NCBI GenBank assembly: GCA_041746105.1
Contig: JBGTHP010000047.1
Coordinates: 8,808-72,807 of the forward strand
From: JBFHRE01 sp041746105
GTDB lineage: Bacteria > Actinomycetota > Acidimicrobiia > Spongiisociales > ZC4RG35
Length of the DNA: 64,000 nt
Direction: 5' to 3'
Made by a program: the position numbers and the translations under genes. Shown here piece after piece: positions 1 to 8,762 of this stretch. The notes under the pieces are model-generated. The model made no database searches, was not told where the DNA came from, and saw only the letters and a list, made by a program, of their open reading frames with translations. Every line of letters starts with the position of its first letter. Within the stretch, counting starts at the first letter, position 1.

Positions 1-1
1 G

Positions 2-451
2 CGGTGGATGAAGGGAGCGTCCGTTCAACGTCGATCGTTGATCAGGCATGGCCTTCGCGGTCTGATAAAGGCCGGGAACGAGGCAGCGCTGTCGTTGCTC
101 GGATTCGAGCGAGGGTCTCCCGTCGTCGTGGAACTGAGGATCGCGCCAACCGAGGTGAAGATCGGTGGAAAGGTGAAACTCTCGATCGAAATCTCCAACC
201 CGGCTTCGACCGCACAGGCGGTGGCGGTCGATTTCCGGGTTCACTTCGTGAAGACGAACGGATCGACCAGCCCCAAGGTCTTCAAGGGCGCAGAACTCGT
301 GTTGAAGCCTGGGGGGAACGCGACCGTCAGACGTTCGGTGTCCTTGGCTCAGCACACCACCCGGAAGCATCATCCCGGGGTTCACCGGGTCGAGTCGATC
401 GTCAATGGCGAGACCCGGTCCGCAGGTTCTTTCGATCTCGGTCGTCGGTGA
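2..451 (+). CDS. DNA alkylation repair protein (AlkD-like), C-terminal part
   Basis: The reading frame is open to the left edge, so this is only the 3' part of a longer gene. The visible stretch has the ending typical of HEAT-like-repeat DNA alkylation repair proteins: a segment reading LIKAGNEAALSLLGF, followed by a beta-rich tail with the signature VHFVKTNGSTSPKVFKG and SLAQHTTRKHHPGVH. The family excises alkylated bases in the cytoplasm. The internal ATG at 8 is unlikely to be the real start because family members are well over 200 residues. No regulatory information is visible. Identification rests on recalled family sequence, not an alignment. Confidence 0.8.
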   Translation, partial: RWMKGASVQRRSLIRHGLRGLIKAGNEAALSLLGFERGSPVVVELRIAPTEVKIGGKVKLSIEISNPASTAQAVAVDFRVHFVKTNGSTSPKVFKGAELVLKPGGNATVRRSVSLAQHTTRKHHPGVHRVESIVNGETRSAGSFDLGRR

Positions 452-524
452 GCGGCATCGAACCAGGCTCAGCGCCGGGCGGCCTGCGCCTAGGATTCGG
501 TCGAGTTTCGATTGGGCGGATCGC

Positions 525-2657
525 ATGGAAGTTGGTCGTCGCCGGCTCATTCTGATTGCGGGGCTGATGATGCTGGGTTCAGCCTGCGCGTCTGACTCGT
601 TGGAGTCGACACCACCCGGCGCCCTGAACGGTGATGAGATACCCGCGGACTTGGGTGAGGCACCAACGATCGACCTTTCCGGCCAAACGCTGGCCGACAA
701 TCTGCTCACCAAGGAAATGGACGGAGAGTGGACGCGAGGGGAGGGTCTGGTAGCGACCCTCGAGTCGATGGTTGGCAGCCGCGAGCTGGCCGAGGTCCTG
801 CGCCACGGCGATGTCACGGACCTCGAGGGGACGGGGATCGTGATGATGGCGCGGGCCTACCTGGCGTCCGGGCCGGACGGGGCGCAGAAAAGCCAGGTCG
901 CGGCGTTGCTCGACCGGCTTTTCTTCTCGAACGAGCGTCTGGAGGCCATGGCCGGACTCGACGTCGGGGCCGCGATGGGGACCGGTGTGTTTGCGGCAGC
1001 TCCGATGGCGGATGCGACAGAAGATTGTGCTGCCTTTTTCAGGGGAGAACCGCCTCCTGGCGTTGGTGCGTGTCTCCAGATGCGGGCGTTGACCGGAGTC
1101 GCCACTGCGTTCCAGGGTCCCTTCCGTGTGTTCGGGCCTGCCCCGGGAATGGACGATGCCGGGTGGGAAGAAGAGCACTACGACCTCGTTCTCGAAGCAC
1201 TGGGTGAAGGGGTCGAGAGGTATTCCCTACTCGAGGGAGTCCCAGAATTGGGCATCCCGGCGATCAACGTGGTCCTTTCAACGGCGGGTGATGCCTTTGC
1301 GTCGGCGGATCCGGTTGCAGGAGAGCCTTGTGGGGTGGTGTTGCACACGGACCTCCAGACCTTCACCCCCGGCAACTTCAAACACGTCATGGTCCACGAG
1401 ATCGCTCATTGCCTCCAAACTGAGACCTTTCCGGCGCAGAACAAGGTGGGGTATGAGTTCATCTCGTGGCGGGAAGAAGGCCTTGCGGAGTATCTCGCCA
1501 ACCTGGTCTACCCGAATGGCAACCTTGAATGGGCCGGGAAGCGGATGGAGATGCTGGAACAGGTGGAACTCTCGACCACGCTGCTCCAAAGGAGATACAC
1601 CAACTTCATGATGTTCATGTTCCTCGGAGACAATGGGGGCGATTCACTGGTCTTCGACGTGGTTCGCAATCTTCCGACTGAACCAGGCGTTCAGCCGCAG
1701 ATCGATGCTCTCCGTTCCTACCCAGGGATGATCGACCTCCATCAAGAGTTCTTGGAGACCGTCACCGATGAACATGTGAGCGACACGGGTGGCGGGTTCG
1801 GCCCATACCCCATGACCGACGTCAATCAGCCCACCCGGCTGATTGCCGAGAAGGGACCGGTCGTTGCCGAGTCGCTGTCGCCGTTTGGCGTCGTGCGCCG
1901 ACTCCTGGTCGTCGAACCGGGGAAACAGGCATGTCTTGAATACGACCGCTCCGTACTGGCCTTTCAGCGTCCACTTCAAGGCGGCGAGTGGAGTCCGCTC
2001 CCGCGGCTTCTCCCGATGGCTCAGGGAGAGCCGGGATCCGTGGTGATGGTGGCCTCTTCTGAAAAGCCCGTGAGTTTCACTTTGGATGTGTTGTCGGTCC
2101 ACGATCTGACCGAAACCGACAGCGGCGGCGATCCAACCGGAGAGTGGATCGTGGACAACGGGAGCCTGTGGTCGAAGGTTGGCTTCATCGCTCCGGTTCA
2201 GCAATTGGACAGCATCTCGGGACAGATTGGGATCAGTTTTCGAGAGAACGGCACTGTTGAATTGGATTATCGGGGTTTCCGGGTCGCGGGCCACAGTGAG
2301 GTGGCGCTGGAACGGGGTGCCTTCAGCTCCAACTTCAGCTCGAGTTATGAATCCGTGATGACGGCATCGGGCACCGACGGATATCGTGTAACGGGGGATT
2401 ACCTGTTCTATGACAGTCTGTCTGAGGGTGACTTCATCGACGGTACCGACACCGTTACAAAGAACAACAGCGGGATCTTTTTAGGAATCGAATCGGGTGA
2501 CTACGAACTCGGCGTAGAGTTGCCGGAGTCGACAGTGGATTCGAGCCCTGCCAAAGGTTGGGCCATCCTCGGAGCCGCCAACAAGTTCCGGCTTGAATGT
2601 AATGGCGCGTTTCTCATCCTCGACGATCGGATCGTTCTGGTGCGAACTGGACCATGA
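525..2657 (+). CDS. Secreted zinc-metallopeptidase-like lipoprotein
   Basis: I chose the ATG at 525 because it gives a clean lipoprotein signal peptide: basic MEVGRRR, a hydrophobic stretch, then a LGSAC lipobox, so the protein is probably anchored outside the membrane. Mature length is about 690 residues. Near residue 291 is HEIAH, a HEXXH zinc motif, followed after about 22 residues by EEGLAEYLA, where a glutamate can be the third ligand as in gluzincins of the peptidase-MA type. The C-terminal half is beta-rich and unrecognised. The open frame extends upstream to 405, but that part overlaps the previous gene and has no signal peptide. Substrate unknown. Gene type is solid; proteolytic activity is inferred from the motif. 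Confidence 0.75.
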   Translation: MEVGRRRLILIAGLMMLGSACASDSLESTPPGALNGDEIPADLGEAPTIDLSGQTLADNLLTKEMDGEWTRGEGLVATLESMVGSRELAEVLRHGDVTDLEGTGIVMMARAYLASGPDGAQKSQVAALLDRLFFSNERLEAMAGLDVGAAMGTGVFAAAPMADATEDCAAFFRGEPPPGVGACLQMRALTGVATAFQGPFRVFGPAPGMDDAGWEEEHYDLVLEALGEGVERYSLLEGVPELGIPAINVVLSTAGDAFASADPVAGEPCGVVLHTDLQTFTPGNFKHVMVHEIAHCLQTETFPAQNKVGYEFISWREEGLAEYLANLVYPNGNLEWAGKRMEMLEQVELSTTLLQRRYTNFMMFMFLGDNGGDSLVFDVVRNLPTEPGVQPQIDALRSYPGMIDLHQEFLETVTDEHVSDTGGGFGPYPMTDVNQPTRLIAEKGPVVAESLSPFGVVRRLLVVEPGKQACLEYDRSVLAFQRPLQGGEWSPLPRLLPMAQGEPGSVVMVASSEKPVSFTLDVLSVHDLTETDSGGDPTGEWIVDNGSLWSKVGFIAPVQQLDSISGQIGISFRENGTVELDYRGFRVAGHSEVALERGAFSSNFSSSYESVMTASGTDGYRVTGDYLFYDSLSEGDFIDGTDTVTKNNSGIFLGIESGDYELGVELPESTVDSSPAKGWAILGAANKFRLECNGAFLILDDRIVLVRTGP

Positions 2658-2713
2658 TTCCGATCCACCTGGTCGACACGGCTCGACTTTCCCGGTACCT
2701 CACCCCGGCCGTA

Positions 2714-3340
2714 TCAGGCACCGGCCCTGGCGCCGATGGCGTCAACCAGTCGGTTTGCCGAAACGTCGAGTTCCAGCGTGGCGGCGGTGGCCATCCAGAC
2801 ACTGGCATCCGCACGGTCGACCACCTCACCGTGGGCGACGCGCTGAAGGGCCATGCCGTCGAGGACCGAGAGTATGCGCCAGGCCGATGCGATCGGGTCG
2901 GGACACTTGAAGACATTCGCCGACACACCGTCTCGGATGATTTCAACGAGCATCGAATGCCACTCGAAGTTCAGACGTTTGGATACGGCCTGTAACTCCG
3001 GGCGTCGTGCGGCCTCCGACCAGGCGTCGAGCCACAGTTGCATGGTCGAGTCGTCGCCCGGCGAATAACTCGCCACAAACGCAGCGATCCGCGCGATCGA
3101 GTCCGAGCTTTGCTCTACTGCGCCCCGGGCGTCCGACAGATCCTGACCCGCTGCGCGTTCAAAGGCGTTGGCAAGCACGTGGTCCATGCTGTCGAAGTAG
3201 TGATGTATGAGGCCACTCGATGTGCCCATCTCGGCTGCCACATCTCGGACGGTGGTGGCACCCAATCCTTTGCGGCGGGCAACGGCGAGTGTGGCGTCCA
3301 GGATCGCCGTCGAACGCTCGTCGGGACTCATGCGGGCCAT
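2714..3340 (-). CDS. TetR-family regulator, BetI-like
   Basis: This 208-residue protein has an N-terminal TetR helix-turn-helix (about residues 8-55: ATTVRDVAAEMGTSSGLIHHYFDS) and a ligand-binding C-terminal half with WLDAWSEAARRPEL, close to BetI-type regulators. It is transcribed away from the GcvT-like gene at 3431, so it probably controls that divergent operon and itself. The 90-bp gap holds no palindrome I can recognise. The start at 3340 (ATG, MARMSPDERS) gives the usual short N-terminal arm; the open frame continues much further upstream, antisense to the neighbour, and I ignore that. It resembles the second TetR at 14429-15040 in length and C-terminal layout. Confidence 0.85.
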   Translation of the reverse strand: MARMSPDERSTAILDATLAVARRKGLGATTVRDVAAEMGTSSGLIHHYFDSMDHVLANAFERAAGQDLSDARGAVEQSSDSIARIAAFVASYSPGDDSTMQLWLDAWSEAARRPELQAVSKRLNFEWHSMLVEIIRDGVSANVFKCPDPIASAWRILSVLDGMALQRVAHGEVVDRADASVWMATAATLELDVSANRLVDAIGARAGA

Positions 3341-3430
3341 TGTTCGTGACGCTACAATTCTGTTGCGCGTTCGTCCAATAACGGTGAGTTCGGTGACCGA
3401 TGCGCCAGGACGAGACTGAAGGAGACCGCC

Positions 3431-4630
3431 ATGTTGCTCAAGACCCCATTCCACGAACGCGTCGAGGCTCTCAATCAGACCAGTCTCTGGAGTCACTGGG
3501 CCGGACAGCTGGTCGTCGAGAAGTATCAGATGTCGGAGAAATTCGAGTACTTCGCCGTCAGGAACTCCGCTGCGTTCTTCGACACATCCCCTCTGTACAA
3601 ATACAGGATCACCGGCCGCGACGCCGAGAGTTTCCTGGCGGGGGTAATGGCGCGAGACATTCGCAAATGCCGGCCGGGTCAGGCCCAATACACCATCTGG
3701 TGCGACGACCGGGGTTATGTGGTTGAAGACGGTGTGATCTTGAGGACCGGACCGGACGAATTCATCCTGACCGCGGCAGAACCCAATCTCAGTTACTTCC
3801 AGGACTTGATCGGACACGAGCAGGTAGAGATCGAGGATGTGAGTCTCGCCTATGCCGGGATGGCGATCCAGGGCCCGCGCAGCCGCCAGATTCTCGCCCA
3901 ACTCGCCCCCGAGATCGCAGACATCGGATATTTCGATGTCACGCCCGCCAAGATCGGCGGCGCCTCCACGATCGTGTCGCGAACCGGTTTCACCGGCGAT
4001 CTCGGTTACGAGGTGTGGATTCCGAGCGAGGATGCTCTCGCGGTCTGGGACGCCATCGTGGAATCGGGCAAGGGCCACGGGGTGATCCCGTTTGGCCAGA
4101 TCGCGTTGTTGATGGCGCGGATCGAGGCAGGTCTGTTGTTGATCAACGTCGACTTCGAGTCCAGCCGGTTCGCCTTCAACGACGAGCATCGATCGACGCC
4201 GTTCGAGCTCGGCCTTGGATGGATGCTGAAAGATCTCGCCACCACCGACCGCGTGTTCATCGGTCGAAACGCGATGCGCCGCGAACTGGAACAGTCGTCA
4301 TCGCGTTGGAAGCTGATGGGTCTCGTCGTGGATTACTCCGAATATGACGGGCGCTACCGGAGTGCGGGTCTGATCCCACCCAAGGACCACACTCCTGTCC
4401 ACGAGGACATGATGGTCTACGACCAGGACGCCAAACGTGTTGGTTACGCCACTAGTTTCATGTACTCGCCGATGCTCCAACGCCACATCGCACTGGCCAG
4501 GGTTCGCCCTGACCTGGCTGTTCCGGGGACCAAACTCAACCTGGAGTTCAAGATCGACCATCGTTATGAGCAAGTCGGAGCGCACTTGGCGCGACTGCCC
4601 TTGTTCAATCCTGAGAGGAAGACCGCATGA
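3431..4630 (+). CDS. GcvT-fold aminomethyltransferase-like protein
   Basis: The 399-residue protein has the folate-dependent aminomethyltransferase (GcvT) layout: an N-terminal GCV_T domain with ITGRDAESFLAGVMARDI and the AIQGPRSRQIL and SRTGFTGDLGYEVW motifs, then a C-terminal GCV_T_C barrel. Relatives include glycine cleavage T protein, sarcosine and dimethylglycine dehydrogenase domains and DMSP demethylase DmdA, all moving a one-carbon unit to tetrahydrofolate. An SD-like GGAG sits just upstream of the ATG. Its stop overlaps the next start by 4 nt (ATGA), so it is translationally coupled to an FAD oxidoreductase. No glycine cleavage partners are nearby, so a demethylase role on an N- or S-methyl compound is more likely than glycine cleavage. 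Confidence 0.8.
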   Translation: MLLKTPFHERVEALNQTSLWSHWAGQLVVEKYQMSEKFEYFAVRNSAAFFDTSPLYKYRITGRDAESFLAGVMARDIRKCRPGQAQYTIWCDDRGYVVEDGVILRTGPDEFILTAAEPNLSYFQDLIGHEQVEIEDVSLAYAGMAIQGPRSRQILAQLAPEIADIGYFDVTPAKIGGASTIVSRTGFTGDLGYEVWIPSEDALAVWDAIVESGKGHGVIPFGQIALLMARIEAGLLLINVDFESSRFAFNDEHRSTPFELGLGWMLKDLATTDRVFIGRNAMRRELEQSSSRWKLMGLVVDYSEYDGRYRSAGLIPPKDHTPVHEDMMVYDQDAKRVGYATSFMYSPMLQRHIALARVRPDLAVPGTKLNLEFKIDHRYEQVGAHLARLPLFNPERKTA

Positions 4631-6222
4631 GCAACACCTACGACGCAATCGTGATCGGTGGTGGTCACAACGGCCTGACGAATGCCGGATATCTCGCCAA
4701 GGCCGGGCTCCGAACTCTCGTCCTGGAACGCCGTCACCTGGTTGGTGGAGCCGCGATCACAGAAGAGCTTCATCCGGGCTTCCATTTCACCACGTTTTCC
4801 TATGCCCTCAGCCTTCTCCGCCCAGAGATCATCCATGAGCTGGAGCTGACCAAACACGGCTTCATGCCGTTGCTGATGCCCACCAGTTTCGCCCCGATGG
4901 AGAATGGCGATTACCTCCTGATGGGTCAGGATCATGGCGAGAACCTGCGGGAGATCGCCCGCCACTCGAACCACGACGCAGACGCCTACGAGCAGTACAG
5001 CCATGACATCACCAGGGTGGTCCAGGCGGTCAAGCCCCTTTTTGACAAGGTACCTCCCAACGTCCTCGGCAAGTCTCCCGAGGATCTGGCCGAGATGGCC
5101 GAGCTTGCCCAACACATGCGAAATTTGGAGCCGCGGGTGTTGCACAACCTGGTGCGGCTTTTGACCGGAAGCGCCGCCGACTTCCTCGACGACTATTTCG
5201 AGTCCGAGATCATCAAAGGATGGATCGCCTCCTCCGGCATCATCGGTTCGAAGGTGGGTCCGATGTCGCAGGGGTCAGGCCTTGTGCTGCTCTTCCACAA
5301 CACCGGCGAACACGACGGCGCGTTTGGTGCATGGGCATTTCACAAGGGAGGCAACGGCGGTTTCACTCAGGTCCTGGCGAGGGCGGCTCAATCGTTCGGA
5401 GCCGAAATCCGGCTCAACTCGACCGTGTCGCACGTGATAACCAAGGAAGGACAGGCGACCGGTGTGGCACTGGACGACGGCACCGAGTTTTACGCCAATG
5501 TCGTAGTCAGTGCAGCCGATCCCAGACGGACTTTCACCCAGTTCGTCGACCAGCGGGAGCTGCCGTCCGAGCTCGTCGACAGCATCCGGCGCTACAAATT
5601 CCAGGGGACGTCATCGAAGGTCAACTTCGCCCTCGACGGTCTGCCCCGGTATCCGGCGCTAGGAGACCGCGGTGACCAGTTCCGTGGTTTCACCAACATC
5701 GGTCCCTCGCTCGAATACCTCGAACGCGCCTTCGACGATGCCAAATACGGCTGGTATTCGGCTCGTCCCTATATCGATGCCGCGATCCAGTCGACCATCG
5801 ACCCCGACATGGCGCCACCCGGAAAACACGTGATGTCGTGCTTCATCCAGTACACCCCGTACCACCTCAAGGAGAGCGACTGGGACACCGAGCGCAACAA
5901 CATGGCGGACAAGGTGCAGGCCGTGTTGGAGTCAAACTTCCCCGGCTTTGGTGATCTGGTGCTCCATCGTGAGGTCGTCACCCCGCTCGACATCGAGCGG
6001 GTGGCCGGTCTTACCGAGGGCAACATCTTCCACGGCGAGTTCCTGGCACCGCAGATGTATCTGTTCCGCCCCGCTCCTGGCTGGAACCAGTACCGGACCC
6101 CGATCCACGGTTACTACCAATGTGGGTCAGGCACCCACCCCGGGGGTTGCGTGATGGGCGCCCCCGGCAAACTCGCAAGCCAACAAATCCTCAAGGACCT
6201 GGCTCCGGACCCCGAGCCTTAG
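4627..6222 (+). CDS. Phytoene-desaturase-like FAD-dependent oxidoreductase
   Basis: A 531-residue protein with an N-terminal dinucleotide-binding motif (DAIVIGGGHNGLTNAGYLAKAG) and the following GGAAITEE loop typical of the CrtI/PYROXD2 amine-oxidase-like flavoprotein group. The C-terminal segment HPGGCVMGAPGK is the usual FAD-contact end. No carotenoid genes are present, so pigment synthesis is unlikely. The coupling to the GcvT-like gene suggests oxidation of an amine or methyl-carrying substrate. The TAG stop lies inside the first copy of the dispersed repeat at 6213-6260. Substrate unknown. Confidence 0.85.
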   Translation: MSNTYDAIVIGGGHNGLTNAGYLAKAGLRTLVLERRHLVGGAAITEELHPGFHFTTFSYALSLLRPEIIHELELTKHGFMPLLMPTSFAPMENGDYLLMGQDHGENLREIARHSNHDADAYEQYSHDITRVVQAVKPLFDKVPPNVLGKSPEDLAEMAELAQHMRNLEPRVLHNLVRLLTGSAADFLDDYFESEIIKGWIASSGIIGSKVGPMSQGSGLVLLFHNTGEHDGAFGAWAFHKGGNGGFTQVLARAAQSFGAEIRLNSTVSHVITKEGQATGVALDDGTEFYANVVVSAADPRRTFTQFVDQRELPSELVDSIRRYKFQGTSSKVNFALDGLPRYPALGDRGDQFRGFTNIGPSLEYLERAFDDAKYGWYSARPYIDAAIQSTIDPDMAPPGKHVMSCFIQYTPYHLKESDWDTERNNMADKVQAVLESNFPGFGDLVLHREVVTPLDIERVAGLTEGNIFHGEFLAPQMYLFRPAPGWNQYRTPIHGYYQCGSGTHPGGCVMGAPGKLASQQILKDLAPDPEP

Positions 6223-6260
6223 GCTCTGGACCCCGTATTCGGGGCGAACCGCCGAAAGTT
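6213..6260. repeat. Dispersed 48-bp double-hairpin repeat, copy 1
   Basis: The element contains two adjacent inverted repeats: GAGCCT-T-AGGCTC at 6214-6226 and CCCCG-TATT-CGGGG at 6231-6244, followed by a conserved tail ending GCCGAAAGTT. A second copy lies at 26627-26674 with four or five substitutions, and both stems are intact in both copies. Here the first hairpin supplies the stop codon and end of the FAD oxidoreductase gene, and the element fills most of the gap before the acyl-CoA dehydrogenase. It may act as a REP-like element or transcript-end structure. Confidence 0.75.
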
Positions 6261-6286
6261 CCCACGACAACGGAGTGGCGTAACCG

Positions 6287-7462
6287 ATGACAACAGCATT
6301 GACCCCCGCCGACCGCGAGATCCAGACGCGTGCCAGGCAGTTCGTCGAAGAAGAACTGATCCCGTGGGAAGTCCACGCCGAGATGCACGATGGTGAGATC
6401 CCGCAAGAGGTGCTCGAGCGCCATGAAAGCATGGCGCGTAAACTCGGCCTGGTTGCCATCAACCAACCGGTGGAGCTGGGCGGCGGCGGATATTCGGTGC
6501 TCCAACAGGTGTTGATCCAAGAGCAGACCGGAAGAGCCACAAACGCGCTCGGGTGGGTGGTGAGCACACCCGCCGGGTGGTTGTCCAAGGTTGCGACCCC
6601 GTATCAATTACAGAACTACGTGCTGCCCACGATCGCCGGTGAAAAACACGAGTGTTACGCCATCACAGAAGAGGGTGCCGGTTCCGACGTCGACGCCATC
6701 GTGGCGACCGCGACCCGGGATGGCGCGGACTATGTGCTGGCCGGGGAGAAATGGCACGTCACGTCGGCCAACCTGGCGGATTATGTCTTCTTCCAGGCCA
6801 AGCTGACCCAAGGTCCCAACGCCGGCAGCCATGCCCTCTTCATCGTCGACATGGACACCCCCGGCGTCAAACACATCCGTACCCCGGCATACACCCATAC
6901 CTATGCCCACCACCACTGGGAGATGGCCTTCGAGAATGTGCGGGTTCCGGCTTCCCACCTGGTCGGCAATGAGGGTGACGGGATGGGTTTCACCTACGAG
7001 TGGTTTCGCTACGAGCGCCTGATGATCGCCGCCCGTTGTCTCGGCGCGGCGGAGCGCCTTATCAGCGAGGCCCAGGCCTTTGCCGAGAGCCGAATCATTT
7101 TCGGCGAGCCGCTCATCGACCGCCAGGCGATTCAGTTCATGCTGGCCGACTCGGTGACCGATCTATGGGCGGCCCGATTGATGACATACGAAACCGCGGT
7201 CGAGATGGACGCCGGGGCGGATCTCAAAAAGTTGCACGCCCACTGCTCGATGGTGAAGCTCTTCGCATCGGAAATGGCCAATCGCGTCGCCGACCGGGCT
7301 GTGCAGATTTTCGGGGGACGGGGCTACATGCGCGAGAACGTCGCCGAGCGTTTTCTGCGCGAGTTACGGGTGGACCGGATCTGGGAGGGGGCTTCCGAGG
7401 TTCAGAGGGCGATCATCGCCGACCAGCTTCGTAAGCGGGGTGTCGACTCGATCTCCGGTTGA
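6287..7462 (+). CDS. Acyl-CoA dehydrogenase family protein
   Basis: The 391-residue length and domain order match acyl-CoA dehydrogenases: an alpha-helical N-domain, the beta-barrel FAD site with CYAITEEGAGSDVDAI and WHVTSANLADYVFF, and a helical C-domain ending RVDRIWEGASEVQRAII, the conserved ACAD tail. It forms a trans-enoyl-CoA and passes electrons to ETF. It follows the FAD oxidoreductase on the same strand with a 64-bp gap holding the repeat element. It ends convergently 25 bp from the Rieske gene. The substrate is probably a short acyl-CoA made in this catabolic island, but cannot be read from sequence. Confidence 0.9.
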   Translation: MTTALTPADREIQTRARQFVEEELIPWEVHAEMHDGEIPQEVLERHESMARKLGLVAINQPVELGGGGYSVLQQVLIQEQTGRATNALGWVVSTPAGWLSKVATPYQLQNYVLPTIAGEKHECYAITEEGAGSDVDAIVATATRDGADYVLAGEKWHVTSANLADYVFFQAKLTQGPNAGSHALFIVDMDTPGVKHIRTPAYTHTYAHHHWEMAFENVRVPASHLVGNEGDGMGFTYEWFRYERLMIAARCLGAAERLISEAQAFAESRIIFGEPLIDRQAIQFMLADSVTDLWAARLMTYETAVEMDAGADLKKLHAHCSMVKLFASEMANRVADRAVQIFGGRGYMRENVAERFLRELRVDRIWEGASEVQRAIIADQLRKRGVDSISG

Positions 7463-7487
7463 CCACAGCCGCCACCGCCGCAGAGCC

Positions 7488-8688
7488 TCAGCGGGTCAAG
7501 ACCGGGATGGGGACGATCCGGGTTGACGGTGGGACCGGCGGAGTGAGCGGCCTGCCAGAATACGCCTGGCCGATGAGCGTCAGGAATTGATAGATCGTGG
7601 TCTCAGCCCCGCTCAGCGGACCGGGCTGGAAGCCACGGTTGGCAGTTCCGATCTGAACCCGTTCACATGCCGACCAATCTTCATGGTTGGTCAGATCCCA
7701 GAAATCTACGGCATATGACGGGTCAAATTCCGCGAGAGCGGTCGATTCTGGCGACCAGAGCCAGTCGCATTCCACGAAGGTTCGATCGACCCCGAGCGGA
7801 ACGATTCGATGGGTCATGACATAGTCAGGGTGAGCGCTGATCAACAGGTTGGGCCATACCCCGATGTAGAGCACAGTCCGCACCAGTTCTTCGGGGAGCC
7901 GTCGAAACCGGAGACCGCCCGATTCTCCGGTGAGTGACATCGTGGCAGCATGGTCTTTGAGGAACATCGAGCCACCGCACCAAAGCCCGGTCGGGGCGTA
8001 GTCGTTGCCGGAGTCGACCGGGGTGACCTCGCACAGGGCAGGATGAATCGAGGCGCAGTGGTAGCACTCGTGAAAATTCTCGACTACGAGTTTCCAGTTC
8101 GACTTGATCTCGTACGCGCTGCGAGCGCCGCGAACGAGCCGCTCCGGCTCATAGACCGAAAGCAGGTCGGCCAGGTTTCCGTAGGTCTCTCCGACCGATC
8201 GAGCCGACCCGGAGAAATCCATGAACAACCAGCCGAGCCATTCTTCTACCCGTATCGGCTGAAGGGGCCAGTCGTCGGTTCTGAACTCTTCTGACTGGGT
8301 CATCGACGGTGCAGATCGCAGCTCGCCATCGAATCGATAACTCCATGAGTGATAGGCGCACCGGATCAGGCGGGCATCGATCGCCGGCCCGACCTCTGCC
8401 AAGGGATGGCCGCGGTGCCGACAGACGTTGGAGAACGCACGAACACCTGATTCGTCGCGGGTGAGCAACACCGTTTTCGTCGCCCTGCTCGACCGCCCTG
8501 ATCTGGCCCACATCCAGCAGATCCGCCGTTCTTCCCAGCGCCACCCAGCCTCCGGCGAAGATGTTTTCCATCTCCCAGTCGAAAAGGGCACGCGATCGGT
8601 AGGCCTCGGCGGGAAGGGTTCGCGACGACCCAAAAGGAGCGAGCAGGACCGCAGCCGCAGCCGGATCGATTGGTGCTTTCTGACTCAT
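7488..8688 (-). pseudogene. Rieske non-heme iron oxygenase alpha subunit, single-base frameshift
   Basis: Two overlapping frames together make one protein. The N-terminal 70 or so residues (MSQKAPIDPAAAAV to IRAVEQGDE) are read from 8688; the rest (TVLLTRDESGVRAFSNVCRHRGHPL to the stop at 7488) is in another frame. The join is at a run of four T at 8474-8477 (AAAA on the coding strand); removing one base restores GDETVLLTRDE. The second part carries the Rieske ligands CRH...CAYH and the iron motif FHECYHCASIHP. Intact relatives oxygenate or demethylate quaternary amines and aromatics. As written the gene is broken; a sequencing error is quite possible. It diverges from the aminotransferase across a shared operator. 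Confidence 0.8.
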
Positions 8689-8729
8689 ATCACTGGCTCC
8701 TGGACGCGCCGCCTACTATATCGTAGTAA

Positions 8730-8747
8730 ACTGAACGGCGGTTCAGT
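8730..8747. promoter_or_regulatory. Putative TetR operator, site 1
   Basis: Perfect 7-bp inverted repeat ACTGAAC-GGCG-GTTCAGT in the 74-bp gap between the divergent Rieske and aminotransferase genes. The same core TGAAC-N4-GTTCA occurs at 14370-14383 and 15119-15132, always in a promoter of this island. The size and symmetry fit a TetR dimer site, probably for the regulator at 14429-15040. Confidence 0.7.
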
Positions 8748-8762
8748 ATTAAGGAGGACCAC

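Noticed and set aside
2714..4189. 491-codon minus-strand frame through the TetR and GcvT-like genes
   Set aside because: Only the part up to 3340 is TetR; the rest is antisense to a well-supported coding sequence, as is common in high-GC DNA.
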